From the NCBI RefSeq assembly GCF_900109365.1, contig NZ_FNZR01000001.1, forward strand, positions 744,001 through 808,000: a stretch of 64,000 nt of DNA, given 5' to 3'. Source of the DNA: Parapedobacter koreensis. GTDB lineage: Bacteria; Bacteroidota; Bacteroidia; Sphingobacteriales; Sphingobacteriaceae. This document shows positions 43,603-52,272 of the stretch, piece by piece. The stretch's first letter is position 1. Every line of letters starts with the position of its first letter. Position numbers and translations under genes: made by a program. The notes under the pieces are model-generated. The model ran no database searches. It saw nothing but the letters and a program-made list of their open reading frames with translations, and was not told the DNA's origin.

Positions 43603-44544
43603 ATGAATAAAACCAAACTTTGGCACGGGGTTTATCCTGCATTATTGACGCCGTTTTCCGTAGATGGAGCAATTGATTATGAAATGTTCAAAAAAAATTT
43701 CTTGGCGCAAATCGATGCAGGGATCGCTGGGATCATCATTGCAGGAACCTTGGGCGAAGCCAGCACACTGAGTAGACAGGAGAAATTTGACTTACTGGTT
43801 TTTGCTAAACAGCATGTGCCGGATCATATTCCGGTAATTTTGAACATTGCCGAGCAGGCCACTGCTGAAGCCGCGGATATTGCAAAAGAAGCCGAACGCC
43901 TTGGTGCCGATGCATTGATGCTGCTCCCTCCCATGCGCTATAAGGCTTCTGATAGGGAAGTTGTGCAATATTTCAAAACCATAGCGGCTGCCACGAGCCT
44001 TCCTATCATGATTTATAACAACCCGGTAGACTATGCCATTCATGTGACGGTAGACATGTTTGCCGAATTGGCTGAATGTCCCAACATCCAAGCCGTCAAA
44101 GAATCTACGCGTGATTTGACCAATATTACCCGGATGATCAACCGGTTTGGTGACCGGTTCGCTGTATTGGGGGGTGTAGATACCATCGCGCTCGAAAGCC
44201 AGTTGGTGGGGGCACAGGGTTCTGTAGCTGGCCTGGTCGATGCTTTTCCGCGCGAAACAGTGGCTATCTATCGCCTGGCCAGTGCAGGCCGATTAGATGA
44301 AGCGCTGGACATCTACCGTTGGTTCATGCCCTTGTTGGAATTGGATATCCATCCCCGCCTCGTTCAATACATAAAACTTGCAGCGACTGCTGAAGGCCTG
44401 AGCAACGAATATGTAAGAGCACCCCGGCTGACATTAGAAGGTGAAGAACGGGCGCGCATCCAAAAAATTATCGATGATGCAATTGCTATACGACCTATAT
44501 TGCCAGATTACTTAAATTTACCGCTTCATACAGCAGTGGAATAA
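43603..44544 (+). CDS. 1-pyrroline-4-hydroxy-2-carboxylate deaminase (DHDPS family)
   Basis: 313-residue class-I aldolase-fold enzyme. Lys166 in QAVKESTRD is the Schiff-base lysine and Tyr138 in MIYNNPVDY the conserved tyrosine of the dihydrodipicolinate synthase family. The context (hydroxyproline epimerase, D-amino-acid dehydrogenase, semialdehyde dehydrogenase) indicates deamination and dehydration of 1-pyrroline-4-hydroxy-2-carboxylate to 2-oxoglutarate semialdehyde. ATG 43603 is preceded by AGAAG; a GTG at 43558 is less likely. It is the first gene of the operon, 5 bp before the dehydrogenase. Confidence 0.88.
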   Translation: MNKTKLWHGVYPALLTPFSVDGAIDYEMFKKNFLAQIDAGIAGIIIAGTLGEASTLSRQEKFDLLVFAKQHVPDHIPVILNIAEQATAEAADIAKEAERLGADALMLLPPMRYKASDREVVQYFKTIAAATSLPIMIYNNPVDYAIHVTVDMFAELAECPNIQAVKESTRDLTNITRMINRFGDRFAVLGGVDTIALESQLVGAQGSVAGLVDAFPRETVAIYRLASAGRLDEALDIYRWFMPLLELDIHPRLVQYIKLAATAEGLSNEYVRAPRLTLEGEERARIQKIIDDAIAIRPILPDYLNLPLHTAVE

Positions 44545-44549
44545 GCATC

Positions 44550-46028
44550 ATGAGCAAAAACAGTTCAATAACGGAAATCGACCAATCAGTCCAGCAAGCA
44601 CACGAAGCTTTCCGGGTGTTTAGACGGATAAACAGCAAGCAACGGGCGGCGTTTATGCACGCGGTAGCGAATGAGATCGAGGCCCTGGGGCCTGAGCTTA
44701 TCGCCACTGCTCAACTGGAAACAAACCTTCCTGCGGCAAGATTAGTTGGTGAAAAAGCGCGGACAGTCTTCCAGTGGCGTAGCTATGCCGATGCGCTGGA
44801 CAGCGTATTGGATATCCGCATTGACACCGCTGACGCCTCACGTACTCCTCCGAAACCTGATCTCCGGAAGACCGCTGTAGGACTGGGCGTGGTGGCTATA
44901 TTCGGTGCAAGTAATTTTCCTTTTGCCTTTTCCACCGCTGGTGGAGATACCGCTTCCGCTATGGCTGCGGGTTGTCCGGTAATTGTAAAAACACATCCCG
45001 GACATCCAAAAACTTCCGCATTGATGGGAGGGGCTATTAAAGTCGCCATACAACGGGCGGGATTACATCCGGGTTTATTCGCAGAAGTTCATAGCGATAC
45101 GTTTGAGGGCGGTCAATACCTGGTGTCCCACCCATTGATTAAGGCGGTAGGGTTTACCGGATCATTTACCGGAGGCAAAGCATTGCACGACCTTGCGGCA
45201 AAACGGCCCGAGCCCATTCCGGTATTCGCCGAAATGGGAAGTGTAAATCCGGTATTTTTGCTCCCGCGCAGGCTGGAAAATGCCGCTGTTGACATTGCAA
45301 AGCAGTATTTGGCGTCGCTGACGTTGGGCGTGGGCCAATTTTGTACCAACCCGGGTATCCTTGTGGCTCCTGAGCATGCTGGTTTACGCCAATTTCTTGA
45401 TACACTAAAGATCGGTGTTGCGGACACCGAGGCTACTCCAATGCTCCATCAAGGTATTGCATCAGCCTATGGTAAAAATAAGGCTGCTTTGCTGGCAAAC
45501 ACGGGTGTAACGGTTTTGGCTGAAGCTCCCGAAACTTCCCCAGAAACCCATGGAAATGCAACCATAGCCACGGTAAAGGCCAGCCAGTTTCTGGCCAACG
45601 ACCAATTGGGGCATGAAGTTTTTGGCCCTTTCGGCCTGGTGGTTACCTACGAAAACGCCCAAGAAGCCGAGGCTATTGCCCAGACTTTCAAGGGAGAACT
45701 CACCGCAACGGTATTGGCTGAACCGGAAGATATCGACGCTCACCAACATCTCATCGAGCTGCTTACCAACAAATGTGGGCGCATACTGCTCAACGGTTTT
45801 CCAACGGGTGTAGAAGTATGCTACGCCATGCAACATGGAGGGCCTTATCCAGCCAGCACGGACAGCAGGTTTACTTCTGTGGGGCCTGATGCCATTAAGC
45901 GGTTTCTAAGGCCATTGAGCTATCAAAACTGGCCGGATGAATACCTGCCGGATGAACTGAAAAACGCCAATCCATTGGGAATCTGGCGGACGGTAAACGG
46001 AGCGCTGACAAAGGAGGCAATTCAATAG
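44550..46028 (+). CDS. 2-oxoglutarate semialdehyde dehydrogenase (ALDH family)
   Basis: 492-residue NAD(P)-dependent aldehyde dehydrogenase. Catalytic Cys265 is in GVGQFCTNPG and the general base Glu228 in FAEMGSVNP. The sequence fits the alpha-ketoglutaric semialdehyde dehydrogenase group, which oxidises the last intermediate of hydroxyproline degradation to 2-oxoglutarate. It follows the deaminase by 5 bp and precedes the epimerase by 16 bp. Sugar-acid pathways use similar enzymes, but the neighbours here favour hydroxyproline. Confidence 0.92.
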   Translation: MSKNSSITEIDQSVQQAHEAFRVFRRINSKQRAAFMHAVANEIEALGPELIATAQLETNLPAARLVGEKARTVFQWRSYADALDSVLDIRIDTADASRTPPKPDLRKTAVGLGVVAIFGASNFPFAFSTAGGDTASAMAAGCPVIVKTHPGHPKTSALMGGAIKVAIQRAGLHPGLFAEVHSDTFEGGQYLVSHPLIKAVGFTGSFTGGKALHDLAAKRPEPIPVFAEMGSVNPVFLLPRRLENAAVDIAKQYLASLTLGVGQFCTNPGILVAPEHAGLRQFLDTLKIGVADTEATPMLHQGIASAYGKNKAALLANTGVTVLAEAPETSPETHGNATIATVKASQFLANDQLGHEVFGPFGLVVTYENAQEAEAIAQTFKGELTATVLAEPEDIDAHQHLIELLTNKCGRILLNGFPTGVEVCYAMQHGGPYPASTDSRFTSVGPDAIKRFLRPLSYQNWPDEYLPDELKNANPLGIWRTVNGALTKEAIQ

Positions 46029-46044
46029 GCTGACAACTCAGAAC

Positions 46045-47052
46045 ATGAAAAAAACATTTTTTTGTATTGATGCGCATACTTGTGGCAACCCGGTAAGGCT
46101 GGTGGCTGGCGGCGGCCCGCTATTGCAGGGCAACAGCATGATGGAACGCAGGCTCCATTTTTTAAAGGAGTATGATTGGATACGGAAAGGGCTGATGTTT
46201 GAGCCCCGTGGACATGACATGATGAGCGGTAGCATCCTCTACCCACCGGTAGACCCGGCCAATGACATCGGTGTATTGTATATCGAAACCAGCGGCTGTC
46301 TTCCCATGTGCGGACATGGCACCATCGGTACCGTTACCATCGCCATTGAGGAAGGCCTGATTATTCCGAAAACAACGGGCAGATTACGACTGGAAACCCC
46401 GGCTGGATTGGTGTTCATTGACTATACACAGGAAGGTAAAAAGGTAACGTCAGTAAAACTGACCAATGTCAAATCCTTTTTGGCGGCAGAAGGGATCTCC
46501 GTTGAATGCCCAGAACTCGGCATCCTTACGGCAGACGTAGCTTATGGCGGAAACTTTTATGCCATCATTGATCCGCAGCCAAACTTTAAAGGATTGGAGC
46601 ACTATGCGGCGGACCAGCTCATCGCTTGGAGCCGAACATTGCGCCAACGCATAAACGATCAGTATACATTTGTCCACCCCGAGGATTCCAATATCAGGGG
46701 CTTGAGCCACATCCAGTGGACGGGCACGCCGCTTGATCCAGCATCCACAGCGCGCAATGCGGTATTTTATGGCGACAAAGCCATAGACCGATCTCCGTGT
46801 GGCACGGGCACATCGGCACGTATGGCACAATGGCACGCCAAAGGCAAGCTTAAAAAAGGTGATCGCTTTGTACACGAAAGTATCATCGGTTCTAAGTTTA
46901 TTGGTACCATTGAGAATGAACTGGCCGACGCTTTTGGCGATGGCAGGCCAGCTATCGTGCCGGGCATCGAAGGATGGGCGATGGTGACTGGATATAACAC
47001 CATCATCATTGATGATGACGATCCTTATGCACATGGATTTCAGGTGATTTAA
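46045..47052 (+). CDS. 4-hydroxyproline 2-epimerase (proline racemase family)
   Basis: 335-residue cofactor-free epimerase. Both catalytic cysteines are present: Cys89 in MCGHGTIG and Cys252 in SPCGTGTSA, which distinguishes true epimerases or racemases from trans-3-hydroxyproline dehydratases, where the first is Thr. It would convert trans-4-hydroxy-L-proline to cis-4-hydroxy-D-proline, the substrate of the following gene. Proline racemase is the alternative; the operon favours hydroxyproline. Confidence 0.93.
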   Translation: MKKTFFCIDAHTCGNPVRLVAGGGPLLQGNSMMERRLHFLKEYDWIRKGLMFEPRGHDMMSGSILYPPVDPANDIGVLYIETSGCLPMCGHGTIGTVTIAIEEGLIIPKTTGRLRLETPAGLVFIDYTQEGKKVTSVKLTNVKSFLAAEGISVECPELGILTADVAYGGNFYAIIDPQPNFKGLEHYAADQLIAWSRTLRQRINDQYTFVHPEDSNIRGLSHIQWTGTPLDPASTARNAVFYGDKAIDRSPCGTGTSARMAQWHAKGKLKKGDRFVHESIIGSKFIGTIENELADAFGDGRPAIVPGIEGWAMVTGYNTIIIDDDDPYAHGFQVI

Positions 47053-47069
47053 TCGTAAATCAGAATAAA

Positions 47070-48332
47070 ATGGCTTCTCCCGCTAAAGGAACCGCGCTCA
47101 TCATTGGTGGTGGCATTATTGGCCTCACCTCGGCATACTACTTGGCCAAGGAAGGATGGAAGGTGACCATCTTAGACAAGGGTGATTTTGCTGACAATTG
47201 TTCGTACGGCAACGCCGGTATGATCGTCCCCAGCCATTTCACGCCGATGGCCGCTCCGGGCATCGTGGCGCAAGGCATCAAATGGATGTTCAACAGCCGA
47301 AGCCCGTTTTATGTGAAGCCTACCCTCAGCCCATCCTTGATTTCGTGGGGGCTCAAATTTCTTAAGCATGCCAACGAACACCATGTAAAGCGTTCGGCCC
47401 CCCACCTACTCTCCCTAAATAACCTCAGCAAAAGCCTCTATGACTCCCTTGCCGATGAATTACGTGAAGACTTTGGGCTGGCACATCGCGGCATACTCAT
47501 GCTCTATAAAACGGAGAAAACGGCCGAAGAGGAAATCCATTTGGCTGAACAGGCCAAAGCACTGGGGCTTGATGTAGCGGTTCTGACACGCCAAGCAGCA
47601 CAGGCAATCGAGCCGGACGTCAAATTGGATGTATTGGGGGCGGTGCACTACCGCAGCGATGCCCACCTCTATCCCCCCGCGCTGATGCACGTGCTGATGG
47701 AACGCGTCAAGCAACTGGGTGCGACAATGGTACCGCACGCCGAGGTCGTAGCAATGACACGCAACAACGGAAAGATCACCGAAGTAACCACTACAGATGA
47801 CCATTTTACTGCCGATACCGTGGTCCTTGCCGGAGGGGCTTGGCTACAGGGATTAGCGAAGAAAGCGGGGCTCGCTATTCCGTTGATGCCGGGCAAGGGA
47901 TACTCGTTTATGACGGATGCTTTTGGGGGGAAGGTAAGGCATCCTGCGCTGTTGCTGGAGGCCCGGGTAGCGCTCACGCCAATGGGCGGCAACGTGCGTA
48001 TCGGCGGAACAATGGAATTAGCTGCTATTAACCACCGGATCAACATACGCCGGGTGGAAGGTATTGTCAATGCCCTTCCTGAATACTATCCTGAATATCG
48101 ATTGGCCATGCCCGACGAACAGGCGATTTGGCATGGGTTCAGGCCTTGCTCACCTGACGGACTACCTTACCTCGGGCGCTCAAGATCCATCTCCAATTTA
48201 ATTATCGCTGGAGGTATGGGCATGATGGGATTAAGCTTGGGGGCCGCAGCGGGGAAAATTGTATCCGAACTTGCCCAGCATGGCAAAACATCCGCCAACA
48301 TCGCCAGCTTTGATCCCGAACGGTTCCATTAA
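47070..48332 (+). CDS. FAD-dependent D-hydroxyproline/D-amino acid dehydrogenase
   Basis: 420-residue DadA-like flavoprotein. The dinucleotide-binding GGGIIG is at 13-18 of the LIIGGGIIGLTSAYYL start, and the C-terminal GMGMMGLSLGAAAG closes the FAD site. It probably oxidises cis-4-hydroxy-D-proline to 1-pyrroline-4-hydroxy-2-carboxylate and passes electrons to the respiratory chain. It is the last gene of the four-gene operon (17-bp gap). Substrate is deduced from neighbours. Confidence 0.92.
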   Translation: MASPAKGTALIIGGGIIGLTSAYYLAKEGWKVTILDKGDFADNCSYGNAGMIVPSHFTPMAAPGIVAQGIKWMFNSRSPFYVKPTLSPSLISWGLKFLKHANEHHVKRSAPHLLSLNNLSKSLYDSLADELREDFGLAHRGILMLYKTEKTAEEEIHLAEQAKALGLDVAVLTRQAAQAIEPDVKLDVLGAVHYRSDAHLYPPALMHVLMERVKQLGATMVPHAEVVAMTRNNGKITEVTTTDDHFTADTVVLAGGAWLQGLAKKAGLAIPLMPGKGYSFMTDAFGGKVRHPALLLEARVALTPMGGNVRIGGTMELAAINHRINIRRVEGIVNALPEYYPEYRLAMPDEQAIWHGFRPCSPDGLPYLGRSRSISNLIIAGGMGMMGLSLGAAAGKIVSELAQHGKTSANIASFDPERFH

Positions 48333-48363
48333 GGTGTAGCTACAATAATATTACAAGCAGTCA

Positions 48364-48396
48364 TTTGCACCTATTATTGGATATTTCTTATTTTTG
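48364..48396 (+). promoter_or_regulatory. Promoter of the thioredoxin/TPR gene
   Basis: TTTG (48364-48367), 21 bp, TATTTTTG (48389-48396): a good match to the Bacteroidota consensus. Transcription would start near 48403, 18 bp before ATG 48421. Confidence 0.65.
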
Positions 48397-48420
48397 TCTA
48401 CATCATCAGTAGTCTTTGAT

Positions 48421-49314
48421 ATGCAACGGATCATTTTCTCCATATTAGTGGTAATTGCCGCGACGACGGCTGTAGTAGCCCAGCCTGCAAGTACACCAAT
48501 TTTAAACACGGAATATACACGTACCAATGGGCAAAAAGTATTGTTGGGCCATTGCTCGCCATTGATGATGCAAAGCGGCATCTACCAAGAATGGTACGAC
48601 AAGAGCTACGATGGCTACACCATCGATGCGGGATTAGCCAGCCAGTTTGCACCGCTTCTGGACGGTAAGGTCATTGAAATATTTGCTGGCAGCTGGTGTG
48701 GAGATACCCGCCGGGAAATACCGCGGCTGATGAAAATCCTGGAAGCCAACAACTTTGATACTGCTCAACTGAAACTCATTTTCGTTGACAATAGCAAGGA
48801 ACTCTATAAGCAAAGTCCGCAACATGAAGAAGCGGGTAAGACCATTCATCGTATTCCTACCATTATCGTCTACGAGGATGGAAAGGAACTTAACCGGATC
48901 GTTGAAACTCCGGTCAACTCGTTGGAGAAAGACCTGTTTGACATCCTTTCTGGAAAGCCTTATATATCCAACTATTATGCGATCACGTATTGGCAACGGC
49001 TGGATGGCACCGAGCAAAAATTGTCCCCACAGCGACTGAGCGAACTCGCCGAAGCAATCAAAGGTATTTCCAGGAATGCAGCTGAATTTAACGGATACAG
49101 CTATGCATTAGCAGCACAAGGACAATCCGCGGAAGCTGCTAACGTTCTCGAATTAAACACCCTGTTATATCCGGACGATCCGGCAAGTTACCTGAGTTTA
49201 GGTAAGCTTTATAACCAGGCTGGCGATACCAAATCAGCACAGAAAAACCTGGAAAAGGTATTGGCGATCCAGCCGGATAATAGTGAGGCCGCTGAGTTGC
49301 TGGAAAAGCTGTAA
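48421..49314 (+). CDS. Exported thioredoxin-fold/TPR protein lacking CxxC
   Basis: 297-residue protein with signal peptide (1-22, ending VVAQ). A thioredoxin-like domain (about 55-170) has EIFAGSWCGDTRREIPR where the active site normally reads CxxC: only the first Cys remains, the second is Thr. RIPTIIVYEDGKE with the conserved cis-Pro supports the fold. The C-terminus (about 215-297) has TPR-like helices. It may bind rather than reduce thiols. It has its own promoter, so it is not part of the hydroxyproline operon. Confidence 0.8.
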   Translation: MQRIIFSILVVIAATTAVVAQPASTPILNTEYTRTNGQKVLLGHCSPLMMQSGIYQEWYDKSYDGYTIDAGLASQFAPLLDGKVIEIFAGSWCGDTRREIPRLMKILEANNFDTAQLKLIFVDNSKELYKQSPQHEEAGKTIHRIPTIIVYEDGKELNRIVETPVNSLEKDLFDILSGKPYISNYYAITYWQRLDGTEQKLSPQRLSELAEAIKGISRNAAEFNGYSYALAAQGQSAEAANVLELNTLLYPDDPASYLSLGKLYNQAGDTKSAQKNLEKVLAIQPDNSEAAELLEKL

Positions 49315-49361
49315 GCATCGGGGCCGTTATGAGTTTATAGCCTTATTGCTATTTACAATAA

Positions 49362-51395
49362 TTACTCGTCAAATTGTTCAGCGTAGGTTTTTTCCAAAGC
49401 AAACATCTCATCCCGTAGCTTAGCTGCTTGCAGGAAGTCCATTTCTTTGGCAGCCTTCTCCATGTCTTTGCGTACCTTATCAATCGCCTGCTTCATTTGC
49501 GGCTTGCTCATATACTGTATCAAAGGGTCTGCTGCCACACTGCTGGTAGGCTCGGGTTCCACATAAATTTTTGCCTCACCCCCCTTTAAATCGGCGACCG
49601 ATGTTTGTTCCAAAATGGCTTCGCGGGACTTGCCCACGGTGCGCGGGGTGATGCCGTGTTCCTCGTTATAACGAATTTGCTTCTCCCGACGGCGATTCGT
49701 CTCATCGATGGTCACCCGCATGCTTTCTGTCATCGTATCCGCATACATGATCACCCGCCCTTTATCGTTACGCGCGGCGCGGCCTATCGTTTGGATAAGC
49801 GATCGCTCTGACCGTAGGAATCCCTCTTTATCAGCATCCAGAATGGCTACCAATGTAACTTCTGGCAGATCCAGCCCTTCGCGGAGCAGGTTGATGCCTA
49901 TCAAGACGTCAAATTCGCCCAGACGCAACCCACGCAGGATTTCAACCCGATCCAATGTTTTAACCTCCGAATGGATATACCGCACCCGGATGCCGAGCTT
50001 AGCCATGTATTTGGTAAGTTCCTCAGCCATACGTTTGGTGAGTGTGGTGACCAGTACTCGCCCCCCTTCCTTTGTTGCCCGATCTACCTCATCCAATAAG
50101 TCATCCACTTGGTTAATGATCGGCCGGATTTCGATGATCGGATCGAGCAAGCCCGTAGGCCTGATAACCTGCTCCACGACCACGCCACCCGTTTGCTGCA
50201 ATTCATAATCACCGGGCGTGGCACTCACGTAAATCGTCTGGGTGACCAGCGACTCGAACTCCGGAAAATTCAACGGCCGGTTGTCCAAAGCCGCTGGCAG
50301 GCGAAAACCATATTCTACCAAGGAGAGCTTGCGTGACCGGTCCCCTCCATACATCGCCCGGATCTGGGGGATCGTCACATGGCTCTCATCGATGACCATG
50401 AGGTAATCATCGGGAAAATAATCCAGCAAGCAGAAAGGGCGCATGCCCGGCTGCCTCCCGTCGAAAAACCGGGAATAATTCTCGATGCCATTGCAATACC
50501 CCAATTCGCGCATCATTTCCAGATCGTAGTTCACACGTTCTTCCAGGCGTTTGGCCTCCAAAGGCTTGCCGTCCAGCAGTAACTGTTCCTTACGCAATTC
50601 CAGTTCTTCCCCTATTGCCCACAGCGAGCCGACAAACTTTTCGCGTGGCGTCACAAACAGGTTTGCCGGATACAAGGCCATCGTTTCCATTTTTTCCAAG
50701 GTCTTACCGGAAATGGGGTCGATGACGCTCAACTCATCAATTTCGTCGCCAAAAAAAGAAATGCGGTAGGCCTCATCCATATACGCCGGAAACACATCCA
50801 CCGTATCTCCTTTGACACGAAACGTACCCCGCTTAAAATCTGTCGTTGTACGTGCATACAAAATCTCCACCAGTCGATGCAGAAAGGCATTACGGCTGAC
50901 GACTGTACCCACGCCAAAGCGGAATACCGAGCGGGAAAAATCCTCGGGATTGCCCATACCATAAATGCATGACACCGACGAAACGACGATGACATCGCGT
51001 CTGCCGGACATGAGTGCCGAAGTCGTGCGCAGACGTAGTTTCTCGATTTCATCATTGATGGCCAAATCTTTTTCGATATAGGTATTCGATGAGGCGATAT
51101 ACGCTTCGGGCTGGTAATAGTCGTAATAAGACACAAAATAGTTGACCGCATTCTCCGGAAAAAACTGCTTAAACTCCCCATAAAGCTGGGCTGCCAGGGT
51201 TTTATTGTGGCTCAAAATCAAGGTAGGGCGCTGCGTTTGCTCGATGACATTGGCAACGGTAAATGTCTTGCCGGAGCCTGTGACGCCCAACAACGTCTGG
51301 TACATTTCGCCGGTATTGACACCTTCGACCAGTTGCCGGATAGCCTCCGGCTGGTCGCCCGTGGGCGTATATTCGGAAGTAAGCTTGAATTTCAT
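49362..51395 (-). CDS. uvrB: Excinuclease ABC subunit B
   Basis: 677-residue helicase-like subunit of nucleotide excision repair. Walker A GVTGSGKT is at 37-44, the beta-hairpin contains YYDYYQPEAY, Walker B region DESH, and the C-terminal UVR motif binds UvrC. ATG 51395 (MKFKLTSEYTPTGDQP) is the family start; the frame continues upstream to 51563 without meaning. A TACCTTTG box on the minus strand (51451-51458) suggests a promoter about 56 bp upstream. Confidence 0.97.
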   Translation of the reverse strand: MKFKLTSEYTPTGDQPEAIRQLVEGVNTGEMYQTLLGVTGSGKTFTVANVIEQTQRPTLILSHNKTLAAQLYGEFKQFFPENAVNYFVSYYDYYQPEAYIASSNTYIEKDLAINDEIEKLRLRTTSALMSGRRDVIVVSSVSCIYGMGNPEDFSRSVFRFGVGTVVSRNAFLHRLVEILYARTTTDFKRGTFRVKGDTVDVFPAYMDEAYRISFFGDEIDELSVIDPISGKTLEKMETMALYPANLFVTPREKFVGSLWAIGEELELRKEQLLLDGKPLEAKRLEERVNYDLEMMRELGYCNGIENYSRFFDGRQPGMRPFCLLDYFPDDYLMVIDESHVTIPQIRAMYGGDRSRKLSLVEYGFRLPAALDNRPLNFPEFESLVTQTIYVSATPGDYELQQTGGVVVEQVIRPTGLLDPIIEIRPIINQVDDLLDEVDRATKEGGRVLVTTLTKRMAEELTKYMAKLGIRVRYIHSEVKTLDRVEILRGLRLGEFDVLIGINLLREGLDLPEVTLVAILDADKEGFLRSERSLIQTIGRAARNDKGRVIMYADTMTESMRVTIDETNRRREKQIRYNEEHGITPRTVGKSREAILEQTSVADLKGGEAKIYVEPEPTSSVAADPLIQYMSKPQMKQAIDKVRKDMEKAAKEMDFLQAAKLRDEMFALEKTYAEQFDE

Positions 51396-51450
51396 GGAAT
51401 GTTCAATCTGATTTGTGTGGGAAAAACCACATGGGATTTGCAGCCAAATA

Positions 51451-51458
51451 CAAAGGTA
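51451..51458 (-). promoter_or_regulatory. Putative -7 box of uvrB
   Basis: The minus strand reads TACCTTTG, matching TAnnTTTG, with transcription predicted near 51444. No clear -33 element or LexA-type palindrome was recognised around it. Confidence 0.4.
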
Positions 51459-51508
51459 GCAAAAAAACATGGACAAGAAGATACCGTAATACGGAATAAA
51501 AAAGCCCT

Positions 51509-51541
51509 CTTGTTTATAATCAGTATAAATAACTATCTTTG
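51509..51541 (+). promoter_or_regulatory. Promoter of the FecI-type sigma operon with internal palindrome
   Basis: CTTG (51509-51512), 21 bp, TATCTTTG (51534-51541) fit the -33/-7 consensus. Between them lies the inverted repeat TTTATA-ATCAG-TATAAA (51513-51529), well placed for an iron-responsive repressor such as Fur to block polymerase. The repressor identity is inferred from the operon's role. Confidence 0.6.
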
Positions 51542-51600
51542 CGTGGCATTTGGCACGACTCAACTACATACTGCCGGAGGCTTGTAAAACAGGAACTTGG

Positions 51601-52155
51601 ATGGCCCAACAGCAAAACGACTGGCATAACCAACTTGACGAGCAATCATTCACCACGCTATTCAATACCTATTGGGAGCAAATGTTCGCGGTTTGCTACC
51701 AAAACAGCGGGGACATGGAGGCCTCCAAAGAGATGGTACAGGATATTTTCCGTTCGCTTTGGGAGAAGCGTGATGGATTTCAAATCACACATTCCATCAA
51801 GCATTACCTACTGCGTGCCGCTAAACTGAAAGCTTGCGAATATATCCGCAATAGGGTTTACGATGAGCGTCAATTGTCATATAAAGCGGAAACTCTTCAT
51901 CATGGTGAACATAGCACCGAACAGATCATACTGTACAATGAGTTGAACAGCCAGGTCAATACCATGGTAAGCACACTTTCTACACAATGTCAGAAAGTCT
52001 ATAAAATGAGTGAGGAACAGGGAATGTCTCCTCGCGAAATTGCTTCAGCGCTGCTCATCTCGGAGAAAACGGTGTCTTATCACCTCTCGAAAGCCAAAGA
52101 CACCCTAAAAGTTAAGCTGGGGAAACTCTATCGGGAATCCTTAATCAGGCAATGA
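51601..52155 (+). CDS. FecI-type ECF sigma factor
   Basis: 184-residue sigma-70 factor. Region 2 (about 20-90) contains SKEMVQDIFRSLWEKRD and region 4 (about 120-175) the HTH MSPREIASALLISEKTVSYH. Directly followed by a FecR gene and a TonB receptor with a signalling domain, it is probably activated from the outer membrane on ligand uptake. ATG 51601 is chosen; the frame extends to 51550 but that lies within the promoter leader. Confidence 0.92.
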   Translation: MAQQQNDWHNQLDEQSFTTLFNTYWEQMFAVCYQNSGDMEASKEMVQDIFRSLWEKRDGFQITHSIKHYLLRAAKLKACEYIRNRVYDERQLSYKAETLHHGEHSTEQIILYNELNSQVNTMVSTLSTQCQKVYKMSEEQGMSPREIASALLISEKTVSYHLSKAKDTLKVKLGKLYRESLIRQ

Positions 52156-52272
52156 AAAAATTAGCAATTGATTTTCAGCCTCCTACAACTTTATTGATCG
52201 AAAGACCAAGAATCTAACCGTCTTAAGCAACTATATGGATAATCGTGATTACGATAGTCATTGTTTATCTAT

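Noticed and set aside
46450-47034. 194-codon minus-strand frame
   Set aside because: Antisense to the hydroxyproline epimerase, which has both catalytic cysteines; no family resemblance of its own.
49605-50208. Plus-strand frames inside uvrB (for example 166 codons from 49708)
   Set aside because: They are antisense to a clear uvrB gene and show no recognisable protein features.
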